Shown here piece after piece: positions 53,016-61,552 of a stretch of 64,000 bases of DNA. The stretch comes from Cohnella sp. AR92 (lineage in GTDB: Bacteria; Bacillota; Bacilli; Paenibacillales; Paenibacillaceae). The translations under genes were made by a program, and so were the position numbers. Location of the stretch: NCBI RefSeq assembly GCF_003990975.1, contig NZ_RZJR01000010.1, forward strand, positions 209,147 through 273,146. The letters run 5' to 3'. Under the pieces are notes generated by a model. It did not search any database, was not told the DNA's origin, and saw nothing but the letters and a program-made list of their open reading frames with translations. Position 1 is the first letter of the stretch, and every line of letters starts with the position of its first letter.

Positions 53016-53714
53016 CTATAAGATCTGAACAATATGATTCGATATTCGTTTGTATGTTTGAAATAAGCTAGTGTCATGATACGGCAGCGGAATCCAACCA
53101 TCGCGATAAGCATTATGGATAAAGGTTTCGTTTTTCCTTGTATCGGAGTAGATGCCAATTGGTATTTGCTGAGTTAGATTATCGCGCGTATAGCATTCAT
53201 CCCCCGTAATCACGTACTTCTGTTCATTGTGTTCAAAGTAGACAACGGATGAACCGACGGAATGGCCGCCTACAACTTTGAAAAGAAAGGTATCCTCATA
53301 AATCAGCTCATCTTCCACTTTGATTACGTTGTCTTTCCCAAGCCTGCTTTTTATCGCGGGACTTCCATTACTCATGGCATGCCCATACTCCGCATAACTG
53401 ATGATGATCTGCGCGTTAGGGAACAAATCGATATTATCGATATGATCGAAATGGCTATGGGTAATGAAGATCACATCAACCTGATTCAAGTCTCCTATCT
53501 GATGGATTTCATCATCAAGATTGAAAAGCTTAATGCCCCAATCTCTCGCGATCATGGGATCCCGAAAACCAACGTCGAACAATATCGTTTTGGTGTTGAA
53601 TCTCGCAACGTAATAAGACCAGGCTATTGACGTTGAATCATCAGATACGGCATCCTTGTAAATATATTTGGTCTGCAAGCTTGATTCGCCAAACTTCACC
53701 GCGTAGAGCTGCAT
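53016..53714 (-). CDS. Metallo-beta-lactamase-fold hydrolase
   Basis: The 232-residue enzyme carries the zinc motif FITHSHFDHIDNIDLF (HxHxDH), Asp in ILFDVGFRD, His in VVGGHSVGSSVVYF and Asp in VITGDECYTRDN. It is similar to AHL-lactonase-like and related hydrolases, so quorum-quenching is one possibility among several. It starts three bases after the flavin-oxidoreductase-like gene and shares its transcript. Confidence 0.85.
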   Translation of the reverse strand: MQLYAVKFGESSLQTKYIYKDAVSDDSTSIAWSYYVARFNTKTILFDVGFRDPMIARDWGIKLFNLDDEIHQIGDLNQVDVIFITHSHFDHIDNIDLFPNAQIIISYAEYGHAMSNGSPAIKSRLGKDNVIKVEDELIYEDTFLFKVVGGHSVGSSVVYFEHNEQKYVITGDECYTRDNLTQQIPIGIYSDTRKNETFIHNAYRDGWIPLPYHDTSLFQTYKRISNHIVQIL

Positions 53715-53717
53715 GTT

Positions 53718-54278
53718 TTAAGACTCCTCAATAAACTCCGCACCGATCGGCGTTAAAAATCCGTCCATACTGGTGGAGTTCTTCTCTTTGCGATATTGTT
53801 GTAATTTCTCTTCGCCTTTATTTTGGGCCCATTTGATCAGTGTATCCCTCTCCCCTTCATAGGAGTAGAACGGCACGCTAAATCCGCATGAAGTCTTTAC
53901 AATGTCTATATCCGAGACGATCACTTGCCGGTACCCTGGATATAACTCAAATAGTCGTGCAAATTCATCCCATTCCTCAGATCCAGGCAATACTACTCTG
54001 CCATTGCCATATAACCGTAAGATCAAAGGCTTCCCCTCAAACGAGACAAACATAAACGTTATTCTATTATTCTCAGTGAGATGCGCGCTCGTCTCGTTCC
54101 CGCTTCCTGTCAAGTCAAGATAGGCAACTCGATTGGGCGATAACATTCGGAATACATCATGGCCTTTCGGCGAAATATTCACATGTCCGCTAGATGCGGC
54201 GGTTCCGACAAAGAACATTTTCTGGTTGTTAATGAATGCTTCGTGCTCAGGCAAAATGGATGGATAAGTGGTTCCCAT
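53718..54278 (-). CDS. Pyridoxamine 5'-phosphate oxidase-like flavin-binding protein
   Basis: The 186-residue protein has the split-barrel flavin fold: MFFVGTAASSGHVNISPKGH, RVAYLDLTGSGNETSAHLTE and ITFMFVSFEGKPLILRLYGN. It resembles general-stress-type PNPOx-like proteins. ATG 54278 follows GAGGTGATTGTA. A palindromic operator overlaps its promoter ~40 bases upstream. Confidence 0.85.
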   Translation of the reverse strand: MGTTYPSILPEHEAFINNQKMFFVGTAASSGHVNISPKGHDVFRMLSPNRVAYLDLTGSGNETSAHLTENNRITFMFVSFEGKPLILRLYGNGRVVLPGSEEWDEFARLFELYPGYRQVIVSDIDIVKTSCGFSVPFYSYEGERDTLIKWAQNKGEEKLQQYRKEKNSTSMDGFLTPIGAEFIEES

Positions 54279-54314
54279 TACAATCACCTCTTGGGTACTT
54301 GGGTAGATACTTAA

Positions 54315-54329
54315 TGGTATTATATACCA
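54315..54329. promoter_or_regulatory. Palindromic operator overlapping the -10 box of the PNPOx-like/MBL operon
   Basis: TGGTAT and ATACCA are perfect six-base arms around TAT. On the minus strand the same bases give TATAAT with an upstream TGG, so repressor binding here would block RNA polymerase. It lies 37 bases before the ATG at 54278. Confidence 0.5.
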
Positions 54330-54428
54330 AACCCATATAGATCTGCTTTAAAGAATTGCACAAAAAATAACAGGCCAGCCATCGGATGATGAACGGACCT
54401 GTATTCCAACAAATGTATCATTACCCTG

Positions 54429-55153
<725 letters not shown>

Positions 55154-55190
55154 TTAAGCAACTCCTTTGGATACAAAAATAGCGAGGATT

Positions 55191-55613
55191 TCATAGATTC
55201 TTAGAAAATAAATAGGCTCTTCTCTCAAAACCATTTCGTTCATAAAATTCATGGGCCTGAGCTCGATGGAAGCCTGAATCCAATTCAAGCTTTGTACATC
55301 CATTATTCTTAGCGATCTCACAAAAAGTATTTATTAATTTCTTGCCTAGCCCTTTACCTCGGTATTTATTATCTACGATTAGAGTTGTCAGATAGCCTAT
55401 TCTTGCCTCTTGCCAGAAATTATTAAGAATAACCATCGACCCAAACCCCACGATTTCTTGTTCAACCGCGCTCAAAAGGATATTCGATTTTGTGGTCAAA
55501 CTATTATCAAAGATTTCCCTTAGCTTCGAATGATTTAATTCTTTCCCCGGCCAAAGCTGATGGAAAAGTTGAAAAACTTGCTCGAAGTCTTCCGATTGCG
55601 AGATTCGAATCAT
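55191..55613 (-). CDS. GNAT family N-acetyltransferase
   Basis: The 140-residue enzyme has the acetyl-CoA motif LTTLIVDNKYRGKGLGKKLI and ends FHRAQAHEFYERNGFERRAY, typical of aminoglycoside 6'-type and YhbS-like GNATs. Substrate unknown. It is one of six complete or broken GNAT genes in the last 9 kb. Confidence 0.86.
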   Translation of the reverse strand: MIRISQSEDFEQVFQLFHQLWPGKELNHSKLREIFDNSLTTKSNILLSAVEQEIVGFGSMVILNNFWQEARIGYLTTLIVDNKYRGKGLGKKLINTFCEIAKNNGCTKLELDSGFHRAQAHEFYERNGFERRAYLFSKNL

Positions 55614-55629
55614 TGGTCATTCTCCTTTA

Positions 55630-56124
55630 TTACAGTATCTTCTGGAAACTTCCAATGTCTAATTTCCTTTCAAATTTATATCCTACTTCTTTAAATAAAG
55701 CGCATTGTTCATATCCGTTCTTCTCGAATAATGATTTACTTCTAGTGTTCTCCATACAAATCGTTGCCATTAAGCTATTAAATTTTTGTTCTTTGGCAAC
55801 TTCCTCAATAAATATCAATGCTTGCTTTCCAATCCCTTGTCCTAAGCAGTTGGGCTTTAAATAAATGGTAACCTCACCGCTAATATCATAGGCTTGTTTA
55901 CTCTTGAATTGAGTTATCAATACATAACCTACTATTTCTTTAACATCAATGATTACGTAAGATTTATAACGGGGATTCTTGTTCATTACCGACGCTTTGA
56001 TTTGGTCGATATCCAATTCCTCTGTATGAAACGATATTGTGGTATTCAAGACGTAGTAATTATAGATTTCTTTAATGTCAATAAGGTGCTTTTCAGTGAT
56101 CTCTTCAAAAGTCAAATGGGTCAA
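55630..56124 (-). CDS. GNAT family N-acetyltransferase (phosphinothricin-acetyltransferase-like)
   Basis: The protein of ~164 residues has LTFEEITEKHLIDIKEIYNY at the start, TTISFHTEELDIDQIKA, EVTIYLKPNCLGQGIGKQAL (acetyl-CoA loop) and ENTRSKSLFEKNGYEQCALF, matching the PAT/YncA subgroup. The start is uncertain: TTG 56124 gives the best family length, while an upstream TTG at 56157 would overlap the Nudix remnant. Confidence 0.78.
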   Translation of the reverse strand: MTHLTFEEITEKHLIDIKEIYNYYVLNTTISFHTEELDIDQIKASVMNKNPRYKSYVIIDVKEIVGYVLITQFKSKQAYDISGEVTIYLKPNCLGQGIGKQALIFIEEVAKEQKFNSLMATICMENTRSKSLFEKNGYEQCALFKEVGYKFERKLDIGSFQKIL

Positions 56125-56131
56125 CGGTATC

Positions 56132-56487
56132 TCATTCCTTTGCAAGATGATCTTCAATTAATTCAATTTGAATTTTTTCATTTTTGTATTTCATGATCTT
56201 ATCTGCAATGTTTGGAACTAATTTGATTTCATTTAAGTTATTCAACGGAATCCACTTAACCCCTGTTTAGCGCTATAGATTCTATAATCACTTCGGTATT
56301 TGCTTCTTCCATCATTTCTCTCTTTAATGCTTCTTTTATCGTTTCTCCTTGTTCTATTCCACCACCAGGCAAGAAATAATGAACGCCTCGTTTGTTTGAA
56401 TTGTATTCAATTAACAAAATAGAATCTTCTTTAATAACGAGGGCTGTTGGTCTTATTCTACTATTAAGAATATTTGGTTCCCCCTAT
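56132..56487 (-). pseudogene. Nudix hydrolase pseudogene with internal deletion
   Basis: One frame encodes a Nudix N-terminus (RIRPTALVIKEDSILLIEYN, then the box GGGIEQGETIKEALKREMME followed by EANTEV) and stops at TAA soon after (IALNRG). The next frame resumes with the typical Nudix C-terminus VKWIPLNNLNEIKLVPNIAD and ends before the GNAT gene. Roughly 40 or more residues between the two parts are missing and the frame is shifted. The start codon is also not evident. Confidence 0.75.
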
Positions 56488-56500
56488 CGATCTTGATAAT

Positions 56501-57142
56501 CTAATTAATCTCGTTGCAAATCTCATTGACAATAGTGTTAATTCCTGCCCCACTTTGCTTTGCCTTTAATAGCTTATCTGACATATGCCATCTCCTTCCT
56601 AACTCGACTGCCTGAGGATAATCGTTGATTTCATAGGTCAAAAGTTTCTCTGCTCTATCTTTGTCTTGCTGTCGTAACAAATAATCAGTACGCAGAACTT
56701 TTTGGATGCTCCCTAAAGTATTATCTTCACATTGCACGTCAATGTTTCGGGATAAAATAAAGCTATTGTTGGATGTATTTAAGTTGGCTCCACCAGCCAA
56801 AGAGTCAGTGGATGCGAACCGAACTCGACGAATCCCAGACATGACAATAGCTCCGAAACATAGAACACATGGTTCAGTTGTTGTATATAAGGTATAGTTT
56901 GGAAGCAACTTCGACTCTTCATTACATACTTGCAATAGAACATTCATCTCAGCGTGAGCTAGACGATTTGAACAAATCTGATTAATTGGTGCAGAATCAT
57001 CATAAATTCTGTTCCTTCCTCGATAGACTACCTCACCAGAAGAATTTGTTAGGACGGAGCCTATAGGAATCGATCCATTGCAATAGGCATTCCATGCCTC
57101 AATAAATGCAAGTTGCCATGGTCTTGAAATGTCCTCCCACAT
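56501..57142 (-). CDS. Nucleoside/tRNA-adenosine deaminase-like enzyme
   Basis: The 213-residue protein has the zinc-dependent deaminase motifs LAHAEMNVLLQV (His and catalytic Glu) and TTTEPCVLCFGAIVMSGIRR (PCxxC). The N-terminus IPIGSVLTNSSGEVVYRGRN also fits the cytidine/guanine deaminase family. A C-terminal extension of ~70 residues is longer than in TadA, so a free-nucleobase or nucleoside substrate is more likely. Confidence 0.85.
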   Translation of the reverse strand: MWEDISRPWQLAFIEAWNAYCNGSIPIGSVLTNSSGEVVYRGRNRIYDDSAPINQICSNRLAHAEMNVLLQVCNEESKLLPNYTLYTTTEPCVLCFGAIVMSGIRRVRFASTDSLAGGANLNTSNNSFILSRNIDVQCEDNTLGSIQKVLRTDYLLRQQDKDRAEKLLTYEINDYPQAVELGRRWHMSDKLLKAKQSGAGINTIVNEICNEIN

Positions 57143-57154
57143 GAATTGCTCTCC

Positions 57155-57633
57155 TTAATGGTTTATAAATTCTTGTAACGGTCCTTTATTATCAGCTCTT
57201 CTAGCCTCTACATAATTATTGTTTGTATAGTCTTCTAATACGAATCTCCAAAATTTCTGTGCAGGTAAATTCCAATCGAACTCACTCACACGCCATCTAC
57301 CCATAAATCTATCAAAAATTAATTTCGCACTTTTCTTTCCAATTTTTTGATTCCTAAATTTCCTTAGTATAAAAAGTGATTCAAATAATATATCTCTTCT
57401 TCTGGTAAGTACTTCACAATGATAAAACCAGCAATTTGATCTTCTACCCTTATTAAAAATATGTAAAAATTCTTGTCATTATATAATTCTTTTGCACTGA
57501 TTTTAGGTTCAAACATTCCACTTGGCTTAATATTACTTTTATTGAATTCTGACAGATCGTACGCTACAAATTCGAATAAATTTTGTAGAACAGGTAGTTC
57601 TTCTTCTTTAATTTCTTTTAATACGAGCTCCAC
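57155..57633 (-). pseudogene. GNAT acetyltransferase gene broken by a one-base frameshift
   Basis: The first part (GTG 57633 to 57364) reads ELVLKEIKEEELPVLQNLFE and IFLIRVEDQIAGFIIVKYLP and ends prematurely at N-H-F-L-Y. The neighbouring frame continues without a gap as LRKFRNQKIGKKSAKLIFDR and FWRFVLEDYTNNNYVEARRA, a normal GNAT C-terminus, to TAA at 57155. Adding one T to the T5 run near 57370 restores a single ~160-residue protein. It may be a real mutation, phase variation or a sequencing error. Confidence 0.8.
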
Positions 57634-57654
57634 TGGATCACCTCAAATTATTGT

Positions 57655-57755
57655 TTTCTATACCGGCTTCGATTGAGCCGATAATCGCTGATTCAGTTTC
57701 TCTTTCAATCGCTTTTCGCGCCACCGTAGCGTGAATATTTAGTTATAAGATGTCA
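57655..57755 (-). repeat. Intergenic palindromic element D (partial)
   Basis: On the minus strand it begins GACGGCA, then ACATC, TAAC and ATATTCACGC, shared with element B at 59461-59580. The right half of the element is not recognisable here. It follows the gene at 57766. Confidence 0.4.
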
Positions 57756-57765
57756 ATGCCGTCTT

Positions 57766-58152
57766 TCACTTTCTTTCGTTAACTAGCCATGTTTTTGCAT
57801 CTTCTGGGTCCGAATAAAATGATATTGGGCAACTGATTCCCGACCTCTTCAACATTCTCTTTAATCTCCATTTACTAAATCCAGAAAGCCCAACAAAAGA
57901 GATTTTAATGATTTGTTCATTCATGTTAATCAGATTTTGTACTAATTCCTGCCGAACTTTGTTTGTTGTCGTAGTCTTGTACAGATCAATCCATATTCTA
58001 TGTTTTTTATTTGTTAGTTTAATAAACTCTTCTTCTTGTCTCATTATTTCGAATAGTTTTTCTTGATCTTTATACTTACTTCCGTATTTAAGGCAATGAA
58101 TTTCTCCGCCTTTATAGTAATAAGGATATTCAGATCCTCCAGGCGATTTCAT
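57766..58152 (-). CDS. Hypothetical protein, 128 residues (STAS-like fold possible)
   Basis: The product has HRIWIDLYKTTTTNKVRQEL, IIKISFVGLSGFSKWRLKRM and CPISFYSDPEDAKTWLVNER. The beta-alpha pattern resembles small STAS/SpoIIAA-like proteins, and the C-terminal 'DxxxAxxWL' is typical of those. No membrane segment. It is AT-rich and belongs to the accessory island. Confidence 0.55.
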   Translation of the reverse strand: MKSPGGSEYPYYYKGGEIHCLKYGSKYKDQEKLFEIMRQEEEFIKLTNKKHRIWIDLYKTTTTNKVRQELVQNLINMNEQIIKISFVGLSGFSKWRLKRMLKRSGISCPISFYSDPEDAKTWLVNERK

Positions 58153-58194
58153 TATTTTCAGCTCCTATGTATTTTTGTTGCCTTTTCCGAAAAC

Positions 58195-58665
58195 TTATTC
58201 AATTATTATTTCCTTTGGCTCGGATCTTAGATTAATTTCCTTGGTAGTTTCATTCTCTTCTATTCTAAAATTAGCTCTTGCAGTTATGTAGTACTTACCA
58301 TGTTCTGATATTGAAATCCTTCGAAACTGTTTGGAATTTGCATCCATATACGAGTATTGTTTATCGGGAAGTAACTTAGTTGATATTCCTAAGCCTACCA
58401 CGACTATCATTCCGTTATTTTCTACTATTTGTCCATCTTTGTTTCTTATTTCGAAAGTAAAGATATCAACTCCATGAGTAATATTCCATTTCCTTTTTGA
58501 TTCATTCGTTATAAATGCTTTTGCTTCAAACTCTTGACCTCCTTTAACACTTTGAGGTATTTCAAAATCCAACTTAAACATATTGTCGTTCGGTAATTGT
58601 TCTTTAGAATTACAACCGCATAGTACGATAATTAAAGTCAGAACAATGATTGTTTTGATTTTCAA
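58195..58665 (-). CDS. Lipoprotein with an intracellular-proteinase-inhibitor-like domain
   Basis: From a TTG at 58665 with AAGGA eight bases upstream the product starts MKIKTIIVLTLIIVLCGCNS, a clean lipoprotein signal with Cys18 or so as lipid site. GTG 58692 and ATG 58674 are longer alternatives; the former starts in the intergenic element. The mature domain (QEFEAKAFITNESKRKWNIT, VDIFTFEIRNKDGQ) is an immunoglobulin-like fold reminiscent of BsuPI-type domains. Function unknown. Confidence 0.6.
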   Translation of the reverse strand: MKIKTIIVLTLIIVLCGCNSKEQLPNDNMFKLDFEIPQSVKGGQEFEAKAFITNESKRKWNITHGVDIFTFEIRNKDGQIVENNGMIVVVGLGISTKLLPDKQYSYMDANSKQFRRISISEHGKYYITARANFRIEENETTKEINLRSEPKEIIIE

Positions 58666-58685
58666 TTGTCTCATCCTTTGCAAGG

Positions 58686-58765
58686 ATTTCACATAACGTT
58701 TCCGTATCTACGCCCCCAACGACTTAAGGCTTGGCTCCGATGCGTGGATATGATAGAAATATGAC
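58686..58765 (-). repeat. Intergenic palindromic element C
   Basis: Plus-strand blocks are CATAACGTT, CGTATCTACG, CCCAACGACTTAAGGC, GGCTCCG and GCGTGGATATG. The arms TATCTACG and CGTGGATA pair imperfectly. It sits between the genes at 58789 and 58665. Confidence 0.6.
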
Positions 58766-58788
58766 CTACACTCTTTTTGAAGCAGCTC

Positions 58789-59424
58789 TCAACCATTGTA
58801 GATCTTCAATTTGTTCAGTTCATCGACGAACTCATTACAATTGTCTACTGACAAATTGATATGCTTTATATTTCGAGTAATTCCAAGAAACCCGTATGCC
58901 TTTACTTGTTTCTTAAGAGTTATTTGGCAGTTGATCTCATCCTTAAATCCAATTAACTTGTGACAAATTATTGGTGTGGCAACTACCCAAAAACTCTTAG
59001 TTGATTGAAATAATTCATTTTCATTTTTAACTTTTCTTATTGATTCTATCTCGTTAATTCCTATTTCTATTGATTTTCTTATTCCTACATTAATCAATAA
59101 TTTGTCACTTTGAATATTTATTCGACCTCTACGGACTAAGTTATAATCCCCAATCAAATAAATAATTCCGTAAATATGAATTACTTGTAATATCATGATA
59201 AAGGAATCTGAAAACCGATCCTTCAACAAGAAATGAAAAGCAATAAATTCTAGCACCTGCTCATGAATAAGTGCTAAGAATATGAAAAAATATAGACTAC
59301 TTTTATGATATGTAAACGATACTTTCTCATGATTTTCTTTAACTGCCCTCCATTTAAAGAACGCATGATAGAATACAAACAAATCACCCAATATTGCTTG
59401 CAAGCGTTTGTTTAAAACAAGCAT
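58789..59424 (-). CDS. Membrane protein of unknown function, ~211 residues
   Basis: ATG 59424 follows AGGAGTGATTCGAAG; a longer in-frame reading would begin inside the palindromic element and is rejected. The protein has two central spans (SSLYFFIFLALIHEQVLEFI and IMILQVIHIYGIIYLIGDYN), a C-terminal PH-like region (GRINIQSDKLLINVGIRKSI) and ends HINLSVDNCNEFVDELNKLK. No family recognised. Confidence 0.55.
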   Translation of the reverse strand: MLVLNKRLQAILGDLFVFYHAFFKWRAVKENHEKVSFTYHKSSLYFFIFLALIHEQVLEFIAFHFLLKDRFSDSFIMILQVIHIYGIIYLIGDYNLVRRGRINIQSDKLLINVGIRKSIEIGINEIESIRKVKNENELFQSTKSFWVVATPIICHKLIGFKDEINCQITLKKQVKAYGFLGITRNIKHINLSVDNCNEFVDELNKLKIYNG

Positions 59425-59460
59425 CTTCGAATCACTCCTAAAAATTGAAATAGCGTATGT

Positions 59461-59580
59461 CGCATAACGGTTACTGTATCCACGACATCCCAACGACTAA
59501 AATCTATGCCAGCAGCCGGCCGCGAGCCGAAAAGTTCTGAAGCGTGGATATGTTGTTAGCTGATGTTGCCGTCTTATGCG
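59461..59580 (-). repeat. Intergenic palindromic element B (best-preserved copy)
   Basis: The 120-base element is bounded by CGCATAA (59461-59467) and TTATGCG (59574-59580), with inner arms TATCCACG (59477-59484) and CGTGGATA (59543-59550). The centre holds CCCAACGACT and CAGCAGCCGGCCGCGAGCCG. It sits between the genes at 59424 and 59594. The layout of outer and inner arms resembles integron attC sites (R and L boxes). Confidence 0.7.
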
Positions 59581-59593
59581 GTTCTACTACTTA

Positions 59594-60220
59594 TTATTTC
59601 TTCTGCCCATAAATATATCTTAATTTGTAAGTTCTAATGCTGTTATCCGAGTATTCGAATACTTCTTCGACTTTCCCAGTTTCTATTATTTCTGTCTCTT
59701 TGAAATGTCTGATTAAATCATCTTCACTAAAGAAGTGTGAGATTTTTCCCTTTTTATATTCAAAAGTATTTTCTTCGATTTCTTGTCCTACACCAAATGA
59801 CTCATCCTCATTTGAAAAGCAAGTAAAATAATATAACCCGCCCTTGTTAAGGTGCTGGACACACGTTTCGATCAATTTGATTCTTTCTATTTGAGCGAAT
59901 AAATGCAGTAAATCGTAACAATAGATGGCATCATAGCATTTATTAGATGTCGATAATTCAAAAATGGAACCTTCTATAAAATAACTTCTTTTGTCCCACT
60001 CTCGCGCAAGATTTATTGCTTCAGTTGATATTTCAATTGCGTCGACTTGAAAGGTATCGGACAATATCTTCGTATTTCTTCCGTATCCAGCTCCAGGTAC
60101 CAATATTGTCTTAACATCATTTAGAGCAAATAACCTCTTTGCGTCAATTACTGTTTTACTAGGTTCTTCTCCCCAGATATAACCTTCATTATTAAATCTA
60201 TTGTTCCAATAATCTCTCAT
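59594..60220 (-). CDS. SAM-dependent methyltransferase (tellurite-resistance/TPMT-like)
   Basis: The 208-residue protein starts MRDYWNNRFNNEGYIWGEEP and has motif I TILVPGAGYGRNTKILSDTF, then DAIEISTEAINLAREW and YDAIYCYDLLHLFAQIERIK, as in TehB/thiopurine-methyltransferase-like enzymes. Detoxification of small compounds is plausible. It follows the lipoprotein gene by 14 bases. Confidence 0.83.
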   Translation of the reverse strand: MRDYWNNRFNNEGYIWGEEPSKTVIDAKRLFALNDVKTILVPGAGYGRNTKILSDTFQVDAIEISTEAINLAREWDKRSYFIEGSIFELSTSNKCYDAIYCYDLLHLFAQIERIKLIETCVQHLNKGGLYYFTCFSNEDESFGVGQEIEENTFEYKKGKISHFFSEDDLIRHFKETEIIETGKVEEVFEYSDNSIRTYKLRYIYGQKK

Positions 60221-60234
60221 TGAACAACCTCCAA

Positions 60235-60636
60235 TTAGGTTCTGTCCAAGACTACTTTCCGATAGTAGCTTTCAACAACTTTTTCTTCCGTTTTTAGTTT
60301 TACAATTAAATACTCCAACCTAATAGGATCAATATCGTACCCGTATTTCTCTTCTATTGTGTAATACATCTCATTCTCAGGAACATCAGCGAATGTCTCT
60401 GGATCCCCTAATAGACGAATTACTTGGTTTTTATTCATGTTCTCTAGTAGTTGTCGATTAATAAGGTCTTGAGCCATTGATTTTCGTATTTTCCAACTTG
60501 CATTATCTTTCGCTTCAATCCAATTCTGATGTTCAAATTTCAAATTTTCTTTGCTACATCCAATACTCAAAATAAGAAAAATTAGAATAATATATCTATT
60601 TAAAGCCTTTGAGTTTCTCAAATTAAAATTAGCCAT
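60235..60636 (-). CDS. Lipoprotein of unknown function
   Basis: The 133-residue product has a hydrophobic signal (YIILIFLILSIGCSKENLKF) with lipobox S-I-G-C. The mature part contains MNKNQVIRLLGDPETFADVP, a SmpA/OmlA-like turn, and YYTIEEKYGYDIDPIRLEYL, so it is probably a small BamE-like fold. It forms a two-gene unit with the methyltransferase. Confidence 0.65.
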   Translation of the reverse strand: MANFNLRNSKALNRYIILIFLILSIGCSKENLKFEHQNWIEAKDNASWKIRKSMAQDLINRQLLENMNKNQVIRLLGDPETFADVPENEMYYTIEEKYGYDIDPIRLEYLIVKLKTEEKVVESYYRKVVLDRT

Positions 60637-60649
60637 CTAATTACTCCTA

Positions 60650-60700
60650 TTGACGTTTATCTATCATCTTGGTGCGGTTGTGTCCGCCTAATTTCCCGCA
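60650..60700 (-). repeat. Intergenic palindromic element E (partial)
   Basis: The block GGTGCGGTTGTGTCCGC is nearly the same as GGTGCGGATGTGTCCGC in element A (63675-63691). Only this half is recognised. It lies between the genes at 60636 and 60732. Confidence 0.4.
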
Positions 60701-60731
60701 TTTCAGTTCTCTAATTGATTACCCTAAATCT

Positions 60732-61070
60732 TTATTCTGGCACTTCTATATAATCTGAAACTCTCGATTTCAATATTTCTATTAATTCTTCATCCATAAA
60801 CTCAAAATCATCAGGTATATTCAAACAAATCAATTGCTTCCCAATTAGTGTGTTTGAAAATTTATCCTTTAGCCTTCTTATATGCTTTTTCTCCATTGCA
60901 AAAATCATATCAGACCAACCAATATGTCCTTCAGTAACCCTAATCCTTGCGCCTTCTTCGGTTCCTGCAGACCGTACTTGATATCCATTAAATCCATCAA
61001 AAATCTTCTCAGCTGTTAAACTTCGCCATTTGTTTCGGCTGCAGACAAAGAGTAGTTTAATGATTTTCAC
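60732..61070 (-). CDS. Low-molecular-weight protein-tyrosine-phosphatase-like protein
   Basis: The 112-residue protein begins LLFVCSRNKWRSLTAEKIFD, a P-loop of the form C-x5-R-S as in low-molecular-weight phosphatases and arsenate reductases, and contains the acid-like SDMIFAMEKKHIRRL. It is shorter than the usual ~150 residues and belongs to the short cassette-type subgroup. It starts directly after the GNAT gene stop. Confidence 0.8.
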   Translation of the reverse strand: MKIIKLLFVCSRNKWRSLTAEKIFDGFNGYQVRSAGTEEGARIRVTEGHIGWSDMIFAMEKKHIRRLKDKFSNTLIGKQLICLNIPDDFEFMDEELIEILKSRVSDYIEVPE

Positions 61071-61493
61071 CTATTTCTTATTATCGTTCTTCATCCATCT
61101 CATTCCCGGTGCATCCGCAGGACGTTCTTCAAATCCAAATCTCTTATAGTAATTATATTTGTCTTTCGCTGCGAATAATTGAATCATTAAAATTTCATTC
61201 TCATGACATTTTCGTAATAACTGTTTTAAGATTGATGATCCGATGCCCTTTCCTTGATAAGTCGGCAATACAATTAAGTCACAAATTATTGCATGTAATA
61301 CTCCATCCGATAATATTCGTCCGTATCCAACGGTCTCACCATTATCAATTGCAGATACACAATACCAACTATTCATAATTGACTCATTCAGTTTATTTGA
61401 ACCTTTAGTAAGTATCCCTTGCCAGCCGGTACTCTCAATTAAGTTTATATAATCTTCTATTGGAGGTACAGATTCAGAATATGTAATGTTCAT
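61071..61493 (-). CDS. GNAT family N-acetyltransferase
   Basis: The 140-residue enzyme has LIVLPTYQGKGIGSSILKQL (acetyl-CoA loop Q-G-K-G-I-G) and the C-terminal KDKYNYYKRFGFEERPADAP. The end motif APGMRWM is typical of the YjgM/ElaA-like group. It is coupled to the phosphatase-like gene. Confidence 0.86.
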   Translation of the reverse strand: MNITYSESVPPIEDYINLIESTGWQGILTKGSNKLNESIMNSWYCVSAIDNGETVGYGRILSDGVLHAIICDLIVLPTYQGKGIGSSILKQLLRKCHENEILMIQLFAAKDKYNYYKRFGFEERPADAPGMRWMKNDNKK

Positions 61494-61552
61494 GCTATGC
61501 TCCTTGTCTTCATAATGTAATTAGCATCTGTGGTTTCCAATTATTTGATAGA

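Noticed and set aside
58789..59493. Longer form of the membrane protein starting in element B
   Set aside because: The extra 23 residues are translated from the palindromic element and a clear ribosome site precedes ATG 59424.
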